18,739 bases of DNA from an uncultured Clostridium sp. (GCF_934754915.1 NZ_CAKVKB010000072.1:1-18739); one strand, 5' to 3'; shown: positions 5,621-16,033, counted from the first letter of the stretch. Program-made: numbers and translations. Notes: a model not told the origin generated them from the letters alone.

Positions 5621-5936
5621 ATTGCTAAAAATAGTATTATTTATTATTTTTGGCATCAAAGTTTATCTTAACATTAGGAATTATTATTATAATTATAAAT
5701 CTATTTTTGATTAAAGCTTAGTAGTAAAATTAATATATATTATTAGTTAAGGTTATGATAAAAGTTATTTGAATAAAAACTTTTATAAGGCATATGTATT
5801 ATAAATTAAATTTAATTTAATTATTGAACATGTTAATTTAGAAATTTTATAGATTTTTATTCAATGTATTCTGTAATTAAATAGGTTATATTTAGATTTT
5901 TGTAAAGTAATCTGTGAGTGGATTGAGGGATGAGAT
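5621..5936 (+). other. AT-rich intergenic region, no gene seen
   Basis: These 316 bases hold no convincing frame, RNA or good promoter on either strand. A weak AT-rich inverted repeat (ATAAAAGTT at 5758-5766, AACTTTTAT at 5778-5786) is the only structure. The promoter of the acetyltransferase gene should lie here, but I cannot place it. Confidence 0.6.
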
Positions 5937-6431
5937 GTGTTGAATGGGAAAAAAATATACTTAAGATTATTAGAACAAGATGATATACAAAAGTTAAAAG
6001 ATATATGTGATGAAGAAAATGTTAAGAAGTACAATATAATATCAGATGATGATAAAGAAAAAGAAAAAGTTACTTTAAGAAAAGCGTTTAGCATAATTAA
6101 TAAAGATAATACTTTGATTGGCTTCATAACCTATAAAGAAAATATCTATAACATGGGCTTATATATTTTAGGAATAACAATAGGAAGCAAATATTGGAAT
6201 AGAGGATATGGACAGGAATCTATAAAAGTCTTTTTAAATTATTTGTTTAATGAATTAAATGCATATAAAGTGGAATTAGAAGTGATGAAGAACAATATTA
6301 GGGCAATTACATGTTATAAAAAGTGTGGTTTTATTGAAGAAATGATTAAGAAAAGTAAAAATTCATTAGATCACAAATATGTAGATACTATAATTATGGG
6401 AATAACTAAAGATGATTTTATTAAATATTAA
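5937..6431 (+). CDS. GNAT family N-acetyltransferase (RimJ/RimL-like)
   Basis: This 164-residue protein has the GNAT fold and would transfer acetyl from acetyl-CoA to an amine; the acceptor is unknown. The start LNGKKIYLRLLEQDD is the usual opening strand of RimJ/RimL-like members. The acetyl-CoA pyrophosphate loop is RGYGQE (89-94). Motif B follows as V-E-L-E-V-M-x-N-N-x-R-A at 112-123, then Y127 and the CGF turn (130-132). The start is GTG at 5937, seven bases after GAGGG (5925-5929); the adjacent TTG at 5940 is a less likely option. It ends only 23 bases before addB on the same strand and could be co-transcribed with it, but nothing ties its activity to recombination. Length is typical. 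Confidence 0.85.
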   Translation: MLNGKKIYLRLLEQDDIQKLKDICDEENVKKYNIISDDDKEKEKVTLRKAFSIINKDNTLIGFITYKENIYNMGLYILGITIGSKYWNRGYGQESIKVFLNYLFNELNAYKVELEVMKNNIRAITCYKKCGFIEEMIKKSKNSLDHKYVDTIIMGITKDDFIKY

Positions 6432-6454
6432 AAAATAGAAAAGGTGAGTGAGAA

Positions 6455-9400
6455 ATGAGCATCAGGTTTATTTATGGGAGAGCAGGAACTGGAAAGAGTA
6501 GATGGTGTATAGATTCCATTAGAAAAAATATTGATAAGAATGAAAATCATAGATTAATTCTTATAGTACCTGAACAATATACATTCAATACAGAAAATAA
6601 AATATTAAAATCTATAGGTGAGCCAGCTCTTTTAAGGACTAAAGTATTAAGCTTTAAGAAAATGGCTCAGGAAGTATTTGAAGAATGTGGAGGTCGTGTT
6701 AAAGAGATTATAAAGGAATCTGGAAGAAACATGCTTATACACAAGGTTCTCAATGATAAAATTGATTCTTTAGAATATTTCAGAAGAATTTCAAGAGAAC
6801 AAGGATTTTATGAAATTATATCAGATATTATTTCAGAGTTTAAAAAATACAATGTTAGTATTGAGGCTTTAAGAGATTTAGAGGAAAGAATTCAAGATTC
6901 TGAATTATACAGTAAGATAAAAGAATTAGCAGTAATATATGATACATTCAATAATGAAATGGATGAGGGATATATTGATGGCGATGATGAACTTACGTTA
7001 TTAAGTAGAAAATTATTAGAAAATGATATATATTCTGATTCAGAAGTATGGATAGATGAATTTAGTACATTTACGCCTCAACAGCTAGAAATTATAAGGC
7101 TTCTTGCAAAGAGATGCAAGAGGGTTAATATAACTTTATGTATGGATAATGTAGATGAAGTGAAAGAAAATCAGGATATTACAGATGTATTCAATATTGT
7201 AAAAGGTACAGAAAATAAAATATTGAAGATAATGAAGGAAAATAATATTTCTTATGAAAAACCTATTGATTTAAATAGAATAACGAAAGCAGAAGGAAAA
7301 ACAGATAGATTTAAAAATTCACCAGAACTTGAACATATAGAAAAATATTTTTTCACATATCCTTTTAATTCATTTAAGGGAAAATGTAACAGAGTTAAAT
7401 TGTATAAGGCAAACAATATTTATGATGAAATTGAACGTGTAGCAAAGAGTATAACAGGTCTTATAAGAAGTGGAAAATATAGATATAATGACATATCTGT
7501 AGTTTGTAGAAATGTTGATGATTATGAGAAGATTACAGCGGTTATATTTAAAGAATACAATATTCCATACTTTTTAGATAAAAAACTTCAATTATTAGAT
7601 AATCCTCTTATAGTACTTATAACTTCAGCATTTGAAATATTATTTAAGGATTGGTCTTATGAGAGCGTATTTAAGTATTTAAAGACAGGTCTTACAGGAA
7701 TGAATAATGAATATATAGATAGACTTGAAAATTTTATTTTGGAATATGGTGTTAAAGGATATAAATGGACTTCTAAAGAAATAGCAGATCAAGATTGGAT
7801 AAAAGATTCAGAAGGAAATATTTCTGATAACAATAATTTTATGTCTGAAATTATGGAAGAAATGAGAATACCTCTTTTAAAATTTCATAACAAAATAAAA
7901 GGAAAGCATACAGTAAGACATATATGCAAGTCTATTTATGAATTTTTGATTGATATAGAAGCATTCTCAAGAATTGATGAATGGATTGAAAAATTTGATG
8001 AAGCTGGTTTGGAAGATAAGGTAAAGGAATATAGCCAGGTTGAGGAAATTGTTATAGATATTTTTGATCAGGCAGTTGATGTAATGGGAGATAAAGAACT
8101 TGAATGCTTTGATTTCTTTAAAATATTGAATTCGGGATTTACAAATGAAGAGATAGGAGTTATTCCAGCAGCATTAGATCAGGTGAATATAGGTGATGTA
8201 GCAAGAATAAAGGGAAGAGATGTAAAAGTACTTTATATTGTTGGTATTAATGATGGAGTTTTACCATCTTCTAAAAAAGATGAAGGTATACTGTCTGATA
8301 ATGATAGAAATATTTTAAGTGAAATGGGTATGGATTTGGCTTCAACTACAAGAAATAAAATATTTGAAGAGCAATTTTTATTGTATACAGCATTAACTAT
8401 AAGTAGTGATTATCTAATGCTTTCTTATCCAATGGCTGATTTTGAAGGAAAATCTTTGAGACCATCTATAGTAATACCTAGAATAAAGAAAATACTACCA
8501 AATCTTATTGAAGAAAGTGAATTGTATGATTTATCAGGAAAAATGGATAGATTAAGTAAGGTTGTATCGCCAATTCCAACATTTAATGAACTTATATTGG
8601 CAATGAGAAAAATTTATGATGATGAAGATGATGTTGAAGAATATTGGAGAGAAGTTTATAAATGGTTTAAGGAAAATAAGGAATATGAATATAAGGTGCA
8701 AAACATATTTAATGGATTAGATTATTCAAATCTGAAGAATACAGTTAGTAGGAAGGATTTAAGACAATTATATTCAGATGTACAGGGGAAATTAGTATTT
8801 AGTGTTTCAAGATTAGAAAAATATGCAGAATGTCCTTTTTCATATTTTGTACAATATGGCCTTAAAGCTAAGAATAGAAAAGTATATGAATTTACACCGC
8901 CTGATTTAGGATCATTTGTACATGAAATTTTAGATTTATTTACAGACAGAGTTAAAAAGGAAGGATTATCATGGTCAGAACTTAATAATGAAAAATGCAA
9001 AAGCATGGTATCTGAACTTATAGATAAAAAACTTAATGAAGAGACAAATTCAATTTTAAATAGCAGTAAGAGGTTTAATTATTTATCGCGTAGATTTAAA
9101 AGAGTAATTTCAAAGTCTGTTACTGTAATGGCAGAACAGATAGGAAAAGGTGAGTTTGAAGTATTCAAAACTGAATTCAATTTTGGAAATTATGATACAG
9201 GAGAAGCAATTACACTGGATTTAGAGAACAATGAAAAGGTATATCTTCAAGGAAGAATTGACAGAATAGACACTTTAGACCTTGATGGACAGACATATGT
9301 AAGAATTATAGATTATAAGACTGGTGCTAAAAAGTTTGATTTAAATGAATTATATTATGGACTTCAAATGCAGCTTTTAGTATATCTTGATGCTATTATA

Positions 9401-9976
9401 AAGAATTCTAAATATATTTTAGAAAAGCAGGTTATACCAGGAGCCGTATTGTATTTCAAAATTGATGACCCAATTATAAAGAGCAAAAAAGAAATGACAG
9501 TAGAAGAAATAGAAACGGAAGTAATGGATGAGCTTAAGCTTAAAGGGTTAGTTTTGAAGGATGCAAAGGTTGTAAAAGCCATGGATAGAGATGTTGAAGG
9601 ATATTCCTTGGTTATTCCAGCAGCATTTAAGAAGAATGGAGAATTCAAATCTACAAGTGATGTAGTTACAGAAGAGGAATTTTCGTTATTAAGGGAATAT
9701 GTTAATAAGAAGATGATTTCTTTATGTGAAGATATGCTATGTGGAAATGTTAAGATTGAACCAACAAAGCAAGCAAACAGGAGCTATTGTGAATTCTGTG
9801 ATTTTTCATCTATATGTCAGTTTGATACAAGTATAAAAGATAACAAATATAAAATTGTAAATAAGAAATCAAAAAATGAAATATGGGAGAATATAAGAAA
9901 AAAAGTTAAGTCTACACACAATGGGAGCATTGAAGCTGATGGAAACATAAAAAATAGTGAAAACATAGAAGAATAG
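6455..9976 (+). CDS. addB: AddB, helicase-nuclease subunit B with Fe-S cluster
   Basis: This 1173-residue subunit of the AddAB complex resects double-strand breaks and recognises Chi in Firmicutes, preparing ends for RecA. Walker A is GRAGTGKS (8-15). The C-terminal nuclease domain carries IIDYKTG with Asp953 and Lys955. The four cysteines of the 4Fe-4S staple are present: Cys793 (in AECPFSYF) and Cys1112-x2-Cys1115-x5-Cys1121. Length is close to Bacillus AddB (about 1166), so it is complete and should be active. The ATG at 6455 follows an AAAGGTG site. A short polar tail of about 45 residues follows the last cysteine. The stop codon overlaps the ribosome site of addA, implying translational coupling of the two subunits. 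Confidence 0.97.
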   Translation: MSIRFIYGRAGTGKSRWCIDSIRKNIDKNENHRLILIVPEQYTFNTENKILKSIGEPALLRTKVLSFKKMAQEVFEECGGRVKEIIKESGRNMLIHKVLNDKIDSLEYFRRISREQGFYEIISDIISEFKKYNVSIEALRDLEERIQDSELYSKIKELAVIYDTFNNEMDEGYIDGDDELTLLSRKLLENDIYSDSEVWIDEFSTFTPQQLEIIRLLAKRCKRVNITLCMDNVDEVKENQDITDVFNIVKGTENKILKIMKENNISYEKPIDLNRITKAEGKTDRFKNSPELEHIEKYFFTYPFNSFKGKCNRVKLYKANNIYDEIERVAKSITGLIRSGKYRYNDISVVCRNVDDYEKITAVIFKEYNIPYFLDKKLQLLDNPLIVLITSAFEILFKDWSYESVFKYLKTGLTGMNNEYIDRLENFILEYGVKGYKWTSKEIADQDWIKDSEGNISDNNNFMSEIMEEMRIPLLKFHNKIKGKHTVRHICKSIYEFLIDIEAFSRIDEWIEKFDEAGLEDKVKEYSQVEEIVIDIFDQAVDVMGDKELECFDFFKILNSGFTNEEIGVIPAALDQVNIGDVARIKGRDVKVLYIVGINDGVLPSSKKDEGILSDNDRNILSEMGMDLASTTRNKIFEEQFLLYTALTISSDYLMLSYPMADFEGKSLRPSIVIPRIKKILPNLIEESELYDLSGKMDRLSKVVSPIPTFNELILAMRKIYDDEDDVEEYWREVYKWFKENKEYEYKVQNIFNGLDYSNLKNTVSRKDLRQLYSDVQGKLVFSVSRLEKYAECPFSYFVQYGLKAKNRKVYEFTPPDLGSFVHEILDLFTDRVKKEGLSWSELNNEKCKSMVSELIDKKLNEETNSILNSSKRFNYLSRRFKRVISKSVTVMAEQIGKGEFEVFKTEFNFGNYDTGEAITLDLENNEKVYLQGRIDRIDTLDLDGQTYVRIIDYKTGAKKFDLNELYYGLQMQLLVYLDAIIKNSKYILEKQVIPGAVLYFKIDDPIIKSKKEMTVEEIETEVMDELKLKGLVLKDAKVVKAMDRDVEGYSLVIPAAFKKNGEFKSTSDVVTEEEFSLLREYVNKKMISLCEDMLCGNVKIEPTKQANRSYCEFCDFSSICQFDTSIKDNKYKIVNKKSKNEIWENIRKKVKSTHNGSIEADGNIKNSENIEE

Positions 9977-9988
9977 GAGGTTTAGCAA

Positions 9989-12900
9989 ATGGGTGAAACA
10001 AAGTGGACGAAAGAGCAGCTCAGCGCAATTGAAACCAGAAATTGCAATCTTCTTGTTGCAGCAGCAGCAGGATCAGGTAAAACAGCAGTTTTAGTAGAGA
10101 GAATTATAAGAATAATAACTAATGAGGAAAATCCAGTTGATATAGATAAATTATTAGTTGTTACTTTTACAAATGCAGCAGCTGCAGAAATGAGAGAGAG
10201 AATAGCGGCAGCCATATCAAAGGCATTAGATAAGGAACCTACGTCAAAAAATCTTCAAAAGCAACTTACATTATTAAATAGAGCTAATATAACAACAATG
10301 CATTCATTCTGTCTTGATGTAATAAAAAATAATTTTCACAAGATAGATCTTGATCCATCATTCAGAATTGGTGATACTACAGAAGGCATATTATTAAAGG
10401 ATGAAGTTATAGAGGAACTTTTTGAAGAAAAATATGATGAAGAAGATAATGAATTTACAACACTTGTTGAAGCATTCAGCAGTTATAAAAATGATGATAA
10501 TTTAAAAGAACTTATTCTTGATATGTATAACTTTACTATGTCTGGACCTTGGCCTGAAAAATGGCTTAAAGAAAGTGCAGAAGCATTTAACATAAGTACT
10601 CAGGAAGAACTTGATAAAAGCAGATGGGTTCAAATTTTAAAAGACAGTATAAAAATTGAACTTGAAGGTTATATAAAGATGCTTAATAAGGCAATTGAAA
10701 TAATAAATGAAACAGATGGACTTGAACCTTATCTAGATACATTTTCAAGCGAGCTATATTCAATAGAAAAGTGCTATGAATCAATGGATTCTGGTCTTGA
10801 GGATATATATACTTCATTATGTGCAGTGTCTTTTGGAAGACTTAAATCTATAAAAAAAGATAAAGTATCTGATGAAAATGCTCAAAATACTGTAAAAGAT
10901 ATAAGGGATGACATAAAAAAGAAAATTTCAGATTTGATAAATAGTACTTTTTCTGTAACACCAGAAGAAATGCTTATAAATATAAAAGGTGCTTATCCTA
11001 ATATTAAGAAGTTAACAGAACTTGTATTAGAATTTGGAGAAAAATTCAGTAAAAAGAAAAAAGAAAAAAACATTCTGGACTTTAATGATCTGGAACATTT
11101 ATGTTTAAAAATATTAAGTGAGATAGATGAAGAGGGAAATATAAAACCATCAAAGACTGCCATAGAATTTAAAAATTTATTTGATGAAGTTCTTGTTGAT
11201 GAATATCAAGATTCTAATAATGTTCAGGAAGCCATAATAGGACTTGTTTCAAGAAGAGATGATGAATTTCCTAATGTATTTATGGTTGGAGATGTAAAGC
11301 AGAGTATATATAGATTCAGGCAGGCAAAACCAGAGTTATTTATAGATAAGTATATTAATTACACTTTGGAAGAAAGTGATAATAGAAAAATCCAATTATA
11401 TAAAAATTTTAGAAGTCGTAGAAGTGTTATAGATGGTGTTAATTATATTTTTAAAGAAATAATGTCTAAAACAGTAGGTGAACTTGAATATACTGATGAG
11501 GAAGCATTAAACTTAGGTGCCTCATATGAAGAATCAGATGATGAAAATATAATTTTAGGCGGTTCAATTGAGGTTAACATAATTGATAAGCATGTTGAAG
11601 AATTTGAATCAGAAGAAGATGATGAGGAAAAAGAAGAAGTTGAAGGAGTAAATCTTGAAGGAAAAGTTGTTGCAAAGAGGATTAAAGAATTAATTTCTGG
11701 CAATGGAGATAAAGTATTTAAGGTGCTTGATAAAGAAACAGGGGAATACAGGCCACTTAAATATAAGGATATTGTAATTTTGCTTAGAGCCACAAAAAAC
11801 TGGGCAGAAAGCTTGTTAGATGAACTTGGTCAGGGAGGTATACCAGCATATGCAGATACTGGTTCTGGTTATTTCGAATCTATTGAAATAAGAACAATAA
11901 TGTCTTTATTGAGAGTAATAGATAATCCATTTCAGGATATACCTATAATATCAGTACTTAAATCTCCTATAATGGGATTCTCAGCAGAGGAACTGAGTAA
12001 GATAAGACTTATTGAATCTGATAAATATTTCTATGAGAACATAATAGATATTGCTGAAAATCTTAGTAAAGATAATTCAAAAGAACTTATAGATAAATGC
12101 AGATTATTTCTTGATAAGCTAAAGGTGTGGAGAAGAAAAGCAATATATATGCCTATAGATGAATTTATATGGTATTTATATATGGATACTGCATATTATG
12201 GATATGTTGGTGCCATGCCGAATGGAGTATTAAGACAGGCGAATTTGAAAATATTATTCCAAAGGGCAAAACAATTTGAACAGACCAGCTTTAAGGGGCT
12301 CTTTAACTTTATAAACTTTATAAATAAGCTTACAAAATCCTCTGGAGATATGGGAAGTGCCAAAATACTTGGTGAAAATGAAGATGTAGTAAGAATCATG
12401 AGTATCCATAAGAGTAAGGGATTAGAATTTCCAGTTGTATTTTTATGTGGCACAGGAAAACAATTTAATTTAATGGATTTAAATAAAAATATATTATATC
12501 ATGATGAACTTGGTTTTGGACCAGATTATGTGGATCTTGAAAAAAGGATGAGTATAGGAACAATAGCAAAAGAAGCAATTAAGAAAAAAATGAAACTTGA
12601 AACACTTTCAGAAGAAGTTAGAATTTTATATGTTGCTTGTACAAGGGCAAAGGAAAAACTAATAATTACTGGAACTGTCAAAGAAACAGAAAAAAGTATA
12701 GAAAAGTGGATGACTTCAGCATCCTTAGATCACAATATAATACTGCCTTCAGAGGTACTTAAGGGAAAATCATATTTGGATTGGATTGGAATGGCATTAT
12801 GTCAGCATAATGATGGAAGAATATTGAGAGAAAGTATTGCTGCATCTGATGAAATTTCAAAAGATGATGATTCTAGATGGCAGATTAACCTATGGAGAAG

Positions 12901-13738
12901 AAATGATATTATAGAAAGTGATTCAGATATTATTGAAGAAGAAGAAAAAGATATAAAGTCAGAAATATTGGATGAAAAATTTGATAAGGATATTTATGCT
13001 GAAGTAAATAAGAGACTTTCTTATGAATACCCATTAAAAGAATCAACAATATTAAAGAGCAATATTTCAGTATCAGATTTAAAGAAGAGAAATTCAGATG
13101 AATCTGATGTCACAGTCGAATTTATTGATATTGATGAAAATTGTGATGAAGATAATAAAAAGAAACAAGTGATTACACCTAAATTTCTTAAGGAAGAAAA
13201 AGGACTTACAGCGGCAGAAAAGGGTACAGCAGTACATTTTGTAATGAGGAAGATAAATTTGGATAAGGTTTCATCTTTAAATGAAATAAAAGAACAGATT
13301 CAAGAGTTGTATGATAATGAATTTATTTTAGAAGAAGAAATGAAAGCTGTTAATCCATATAAGATATTAAGTTTCTTTAAAAGTGATTTAGGTAAGATGA
13401 TGATTGAGGTTCATAAAAAAGGAGAGAAAGTATATCGTGAAATTCCTTTTTATACAGAAATAAGCAGTATGGATATAGATAAAAGTCTTGATAAAAAATA
13501 TAAAAATGAAAAAGTAAGACTTCAAGGAATTATAGATTGCTTTTTTGAATATGATGGAGAAATAATATTGTTAGATTATAAAACAGATTATGTACCCAAA
13601 GGTAAAGAAAAAATATTTAAAGAAAAATATTTAAAGCAAATAGATTATTATAGTGATGCTCTATTTAAAATAATGGGAAGAAAAGTTTCAAAAAGGTATT
13701 TGTATTCATTTTATCTTGAAAAAGTGATTTCTATATAA
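9989..13738 (+). CDS. addA: AddA, ATP-dependent helicase-nuclease subunit A
   Basis: This UvrD/Rep-type superfamily 1 3'-5' helicase is fused to a RecB-like nuclease and is the motor of AddAB. At 1249 residues it is normal in length. Visible helicase motifs are: Walker A AAGSGKT (26-32), motif Ia TFTNAAAAEM, Walker B VDEYQD (Asp404, Glu405), motif III GDVKQSIYRFRQA, motif V MSIHKSKGLEFP and motif VI VACTRAKEKL. The nuclease motif LLDYKTDYV has Asp1196 and Lys1198 near the C-terminus. A very acidic insert occurs at about 530-550. The start is the ATG at 9989 after GGAGG (9976-9980), whose first G is the last base of the addB stop. Both nuclease sites of the pair are intact, as in other AddAB enzymes. 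Confidence 0.97.
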   Translation: MGETKWTKEQLSAIETRNCNLLVAAAAGSGKTAVLVERIIRIITNEENPVDIDKLLVVTFTNAAAAEMRERIAAAISKALDKEPTSKNLQKQLTLLNRANITTMHSFCLDVIKNNFHKIDLDPSFRIGDTTEGILLKDEVIEELFEEKYDEEDNEFTTLVEAFSSYKNDDNLKELILDMYNFTMSGPWPEKWLKESAEAFNISTQEELDKSRWVQILKDSIKIELEGYIKMLNKAIEIINETDGLEPYLDTFSSELYSIEKCYESMDSGLEDIYTSLCAVSFGRLKSIKKDKVSDENAQNTVKDIRDDIKKKISDLINSTFSVTPEEMLINIKGAYPNIKKLTELVLEFGEKFSKKKKEKNILDFNDLEHLCLKILSEIDEEGNIKPSKTAIEFKNLFDEVLVDEYQDSNNVQEAIIGLVSRRDDEFPNVFMVGDVKQSIYRFRQAKPELFIDKYINYTLEESDNRKIQLYKNFRSRRSVIDGVNYIFKEIMSKTVGELEYTDEEALNLGASYEESDDENIILGGSIEVNIIDKHVEEFESEEDDEEKEEVEGVNLEGKVVAKRIKELISGNGDKVFKVLDKETGEYRPLKYKDIVILLRATKNWAESLLDELGQGGIPAYADTGSGYFESIEIRTIMSLLRVIDNPFQDIPIISVLKSPIMGFSAEELSKIRLIESDKYFYENIIDIAENLSKDNSKELIDKCRLFLDKLKVWRRKAIYMPIDEFIWYLYMDTAYYGYVGAMPNGVLRQANLKILFQRAKQFEQTSFKGLFNFINFINKLTKSSGDMGSAKILGENEDVVRIMSIHKSKGLEFPVVFLCGTGKQFNLMDLNKNILYHDELGFGPDYVDLEKRMSIGTIAKEAIKKKMKLETLSEEVRILYVACTRAKEKLIITGTVKETEKSIEKWMTSASLDHNIILPSEVLKGKSYLDWIGMALCQHNDGRILRESIAASDEISKDDDSRWQINLWRRNDIIESDSDIIEEEEKDIKSEILDEKFDKDIYAEVNKRLSYEYPLKESTILKSNISVSDLKKRNSDESDVTVEFIDIDENCDEDNKKKQVITPKFLKEEKGLTAAEKGTAVHFVMRKINLDKVSSLNEIKEQIQELYDNEFILEEEMKAVNPYKILSFFKSDLGKMMIEVHKKGEKVYREIPFYTEISSMDIDKSLDKKYKNEKVRLQGIIDCFFEYDGEIILLDYKTDYVPKGKEKIFKEKYLKQIDYYSDALFKIMGRKVSKRYLYSFYLEKVISI

Positions 13739-13751
13739 ATTTATGATAAAA

Positions 13752-13790
13752 AAAGACTGAATTGTTGTAAAATATGGTAATTCAGTCTTT
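13752..13790. terminator. Bidirectional terminator between addA and the L,D-transpeptidase gene
   Basis: A perfect 12-bp stem (13752-13763 with 13779-13790) lies between two convergent genes. A run of A before it becomes a T tract on the minus strand, so it is strong for the transpeptidase gene. The plus-side tail (TTTGTGATTTT) is weaker for addA. Confidence 0.8.
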
Positions 13791-13846
13791 GTGATTTTAT
13801 TGAATTTTATACATAAAAAACAAAATAATTTCTCATATTAAAAGAA

Positions 13847-15007
13847 TTACTTTATAATTACTTTACTTCCTTTAGGGATATTATTATATATCCATTTGGA
13901 ATCAGAAATAGAAAGTCTTATACAGCCATGTGATGCTGGTTTATTTAATGTATAATCAACAACTGTAGCTTTATCTTTGTCAAATGGAACAGAGTGGAAT
14001 AATATATCACCTACAATTTGAGTCCAATATTTACCGCCTTGATTATATTTAGACGAAAAAAACCAATCACCTTTTTCTAAAGTTGTAAATGAACCGGTAG
14101 GAGTCTCTTCTCCAGAAATTCCTGTGGAGCATGGGCATACCTTTAGTAATAACCAATTGTTCTTACTTCCTTTATAAATATATGTTTTTTGAGTATTTAT
14201 ATTAACATTTATAAAATATTCAGTGTTGCTCTGAATGTTTAATGTATTTATATTATCTGTAGTTATGTCATTTGTCAATGCGAGAGAAGAAGCTTCAACA
14301 AGTTCAGAATTTTTATCAAAATAGGCCTGCTGCTTATCTTTTATTTCATCTACCTTATTTTTAACATCTGAATCGTTTTTTATTAAATCTTTATTCTCAT
14401 CAAGAATTGAAATAGCTTTACTATAATAGTCATGTTCAGATAATTCATCACAATATTCAAATATATTTCTTTTAATTTGTTCACGAGCTTTATTACAATA
14501 TTTTAATGATGAAGTATAATTTAAATCTAAATATGATACTTTTGAAAAATATGAAAGGGAATCAATATAATTACCATCAGAAAAACATTCAATACCATTA
14601 TTATAATCAGATATTGAGTTTTTTAGGTAAGGTGATGAATTTGAAATATCAGTTAATTTATCAAAAGGTATGATATTGTATCTGTTTATTTCATTAAGTT
14701 CCCATAAGATATTTTCTGGAGAATCATTATTGTTGTTTATTGCTTCTGAAATTTTTGAAAGTTCAGAATTAAAATATTCAGTAAGATCTTTATTTAAATT
14801 AATTAACCTGAATGGATTATTTAATTCATTTGTAAGAAGAATATTATTTGCTTCAATATACTCATAATTTGAAAATTTATTTTTGAAATTATTTATCAGT
14901 TTATTATACTTAAATTTTTGCCAAAAGCATAATAAAGATATAATTGATATTATGGTTAATATATGTATAATAATTTTTTTATTATTTATATTTTTGAATT
15001 TATTCAA
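13847..15007 (-). CDS. Membrane-anchored L,D-transpeptidase (YkuD domain)
   Basis: This 386-residue cell-wall enzyme is predicted to form 3-3 peptidoglycan cross-links or attach proteins outside the membrane. One N-terminal helix (about 11-28) with lysines before it acts as an uncleaved anchor or signal. Residues 30-230 are helical and polar, with a TPR-like stretch (NGIECFSDGNYIDSLSYF and similar units). The YkuD domain fills about 262-386. Its active site SHGCIRL has His360, Cys362 and Arg364, and an upstream His lies in FHSVPFD. The start is TTG at 15007, eight bases from a GGAGG site (plus-strand CCTCC at 15016-15020). It stands alone, divergent from the DUF1189 gene. The TPR-like part could bind a partner, but that is inference. 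Confidence 0.9.
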   Translation of the reverse strand: MNKFKNINNKKIIIHILTIISIISLLCFWQKFKYNKLINNFKNKFSNYEYIEANNILLTNELNNPFRLINLNKDLTEYFNSELSKISEAINNNNDSPENILWELNEINRYNIIPFDKLTDISNSSPYLKNSISDYNNGIECFSDGNYIDSLSYFSKVSYLDLNYTSSLKYCNKAREQIKRNIFEYCDELSEHDYYSKAISILDENKDLIKNDSDVKNKVDEIKDKQQAYFDKNSELVEASSLALTNDITTDNINTLNIQSNTEYFINVNINTQKTYIYKGSKNNWLLLKVCPCSTGISGEETPTGSFTTLEKGDWFFSSKYNQGGKYWTQIVGDILFHSVPFDKDKATVVDYTLNKPASHGCIRLSISDSKWIYNNIPKGSKVIIK

Positions 15008-15154
15008 AATTAATACCTCCTATAAATATACATACCATGTAAGAATATTTGCAGTATAATAAAATATACTTAAAGTGGTATAATAAAAACTTTTATCTAT
15101 AATATTAACAATAAAAGCAAATAATAAACCTTGATATTTCAAGTATTTTCAATA

Positions 15155-15163
15155 TGTTATAAT
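15155..15163 (+). promoter_or_regulatory. Extended -10 promoter of the DUF1189 gene
   Basis: TGT followed by a perfect TATAAT (15158-15163) forms an extended -10 element. No good -35 stands at 17 nt; TTGATA at 15131 is too far (21 nt). Start of transcription would be near 15170, leaving a leader of about 40 nt. Confidence 0.5.
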
Positions 15164-15211
15164 ATAGAAAGTAAGAATATTTTTAACTAAAGACGTTGTG
15201 GGGAGGAGAAG

Positions 15212-16033
15212 ATGAAGTTTAAAATTAATTTTTTTAAGAAGTTTATAGCGTCCATTTATGATATGGATTCATTTTCAAAGTATGCCAAAGAAGGTCTGTT
15301 AAAAGCTATTATATATATTATGATAGTGTGTGCTTTTATTGGTATTATTAAAGGTGGATTTTTAGGATATAAAATCAATTCTGAGATAAATTCAATCATA
15401 AATTACATTGAACATAATGAAATAAATATATCAATAAGGGATGGAATGTTAGATTTAGAATCAGATATTACCAAATCTTCTTTTGATAATATTTATTTTG
15501 ATAATATTAAGATTTATGAATATACAGATTTTTCAAACGTTTTTTATAATAATAAGGCAGATATTCTAATATTAAAGGATGGAATAGTATTTAATAATTA
15601 TGGAGATATAGAAATTTTGAATTATAGAAATATTTTTCCTGGAGAATATGTAGATTCACAAACTATAATAAATACGGTAAAATCATTTTTAATGTTAATT
15701 ACATTAGCAATTATTCCTGTTAGCATATTAAATATAGTAAAAGGATTAATTATTAATTATTTAATAGTTGTAACAGCTGCGTTATTAGTATCATTATTAA
15801 TGAAAATGGTTGTAAAATATAAAGCATTATGGTCTATAGTTATCTATGCATCTACACTACCTTTAATTATTTTGACAGTATTAAATATTATCCAGCCTAA
15901 TATTAATTTTGACATGGTATTTGTCGGTGGAACGTTAACTTATGTAATATTAATATTGAGATATATAAAGAAAGAGATAATACAGAATTTAATTAAAGCA
16001 AGAAAAGATAATAATAACAAAAGAGAAGTTTAA
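15212..16033 (+). CDS. DUF1189 family integral membrane protein
   Basis: This 273-residue protein has one helix near the N-terminus (31-52), an extracytoplasmic region of about 100 residues (53-152), and four closely spaced helices (153-173, 178-199, 205-226, 233-252). A basic cytoplasmic tail KARKDNNNKREV ends it. This layout and the opening (short amphipathic start, SIYDMDSFSKYAKEG, then a helix) match DUF1189 proteins common in Clostridium and Bacillus. Their function is not known; I do not assign one. The ATG at 15212 follows a strong GGGGAGGA site (15200-15207). It is a single-gene unit between its own promoter and a strong terminator. Confidence 0.75.
   Translation: MKFKINFFKKFIASIYDMDSFSKYAKEGLLKAIIYIMIVCAFIGIIKGGFLGYKINSEINSIINYIEHNEINISIRDGMLDLESDITKSSFDNIYFDNIKIYEYTDFSNVFYNNKADILILKDGIVFNNYGDIEILNYRNIFPGEYVDSQTIINTVKSFLMLITLAIIPVSILNIVKGLIINYLIVVTAALLVSLLMKMVVKYKALWSIVIYASTLPLIILTVLNIIQPNINFDMVFVGGTLTYVILILRYIKKEIIQNLIKARKDNNNKREV

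Noticed and set aside
11443..11793. Minus-strand serine-rich frame inside addA
   Set aside because: It is the antisense of the acidic GAA/GAT-rich insert of AddA, which gives TTC/ATC and TCA-rich complements; there is no ribosome site or family resemblance.
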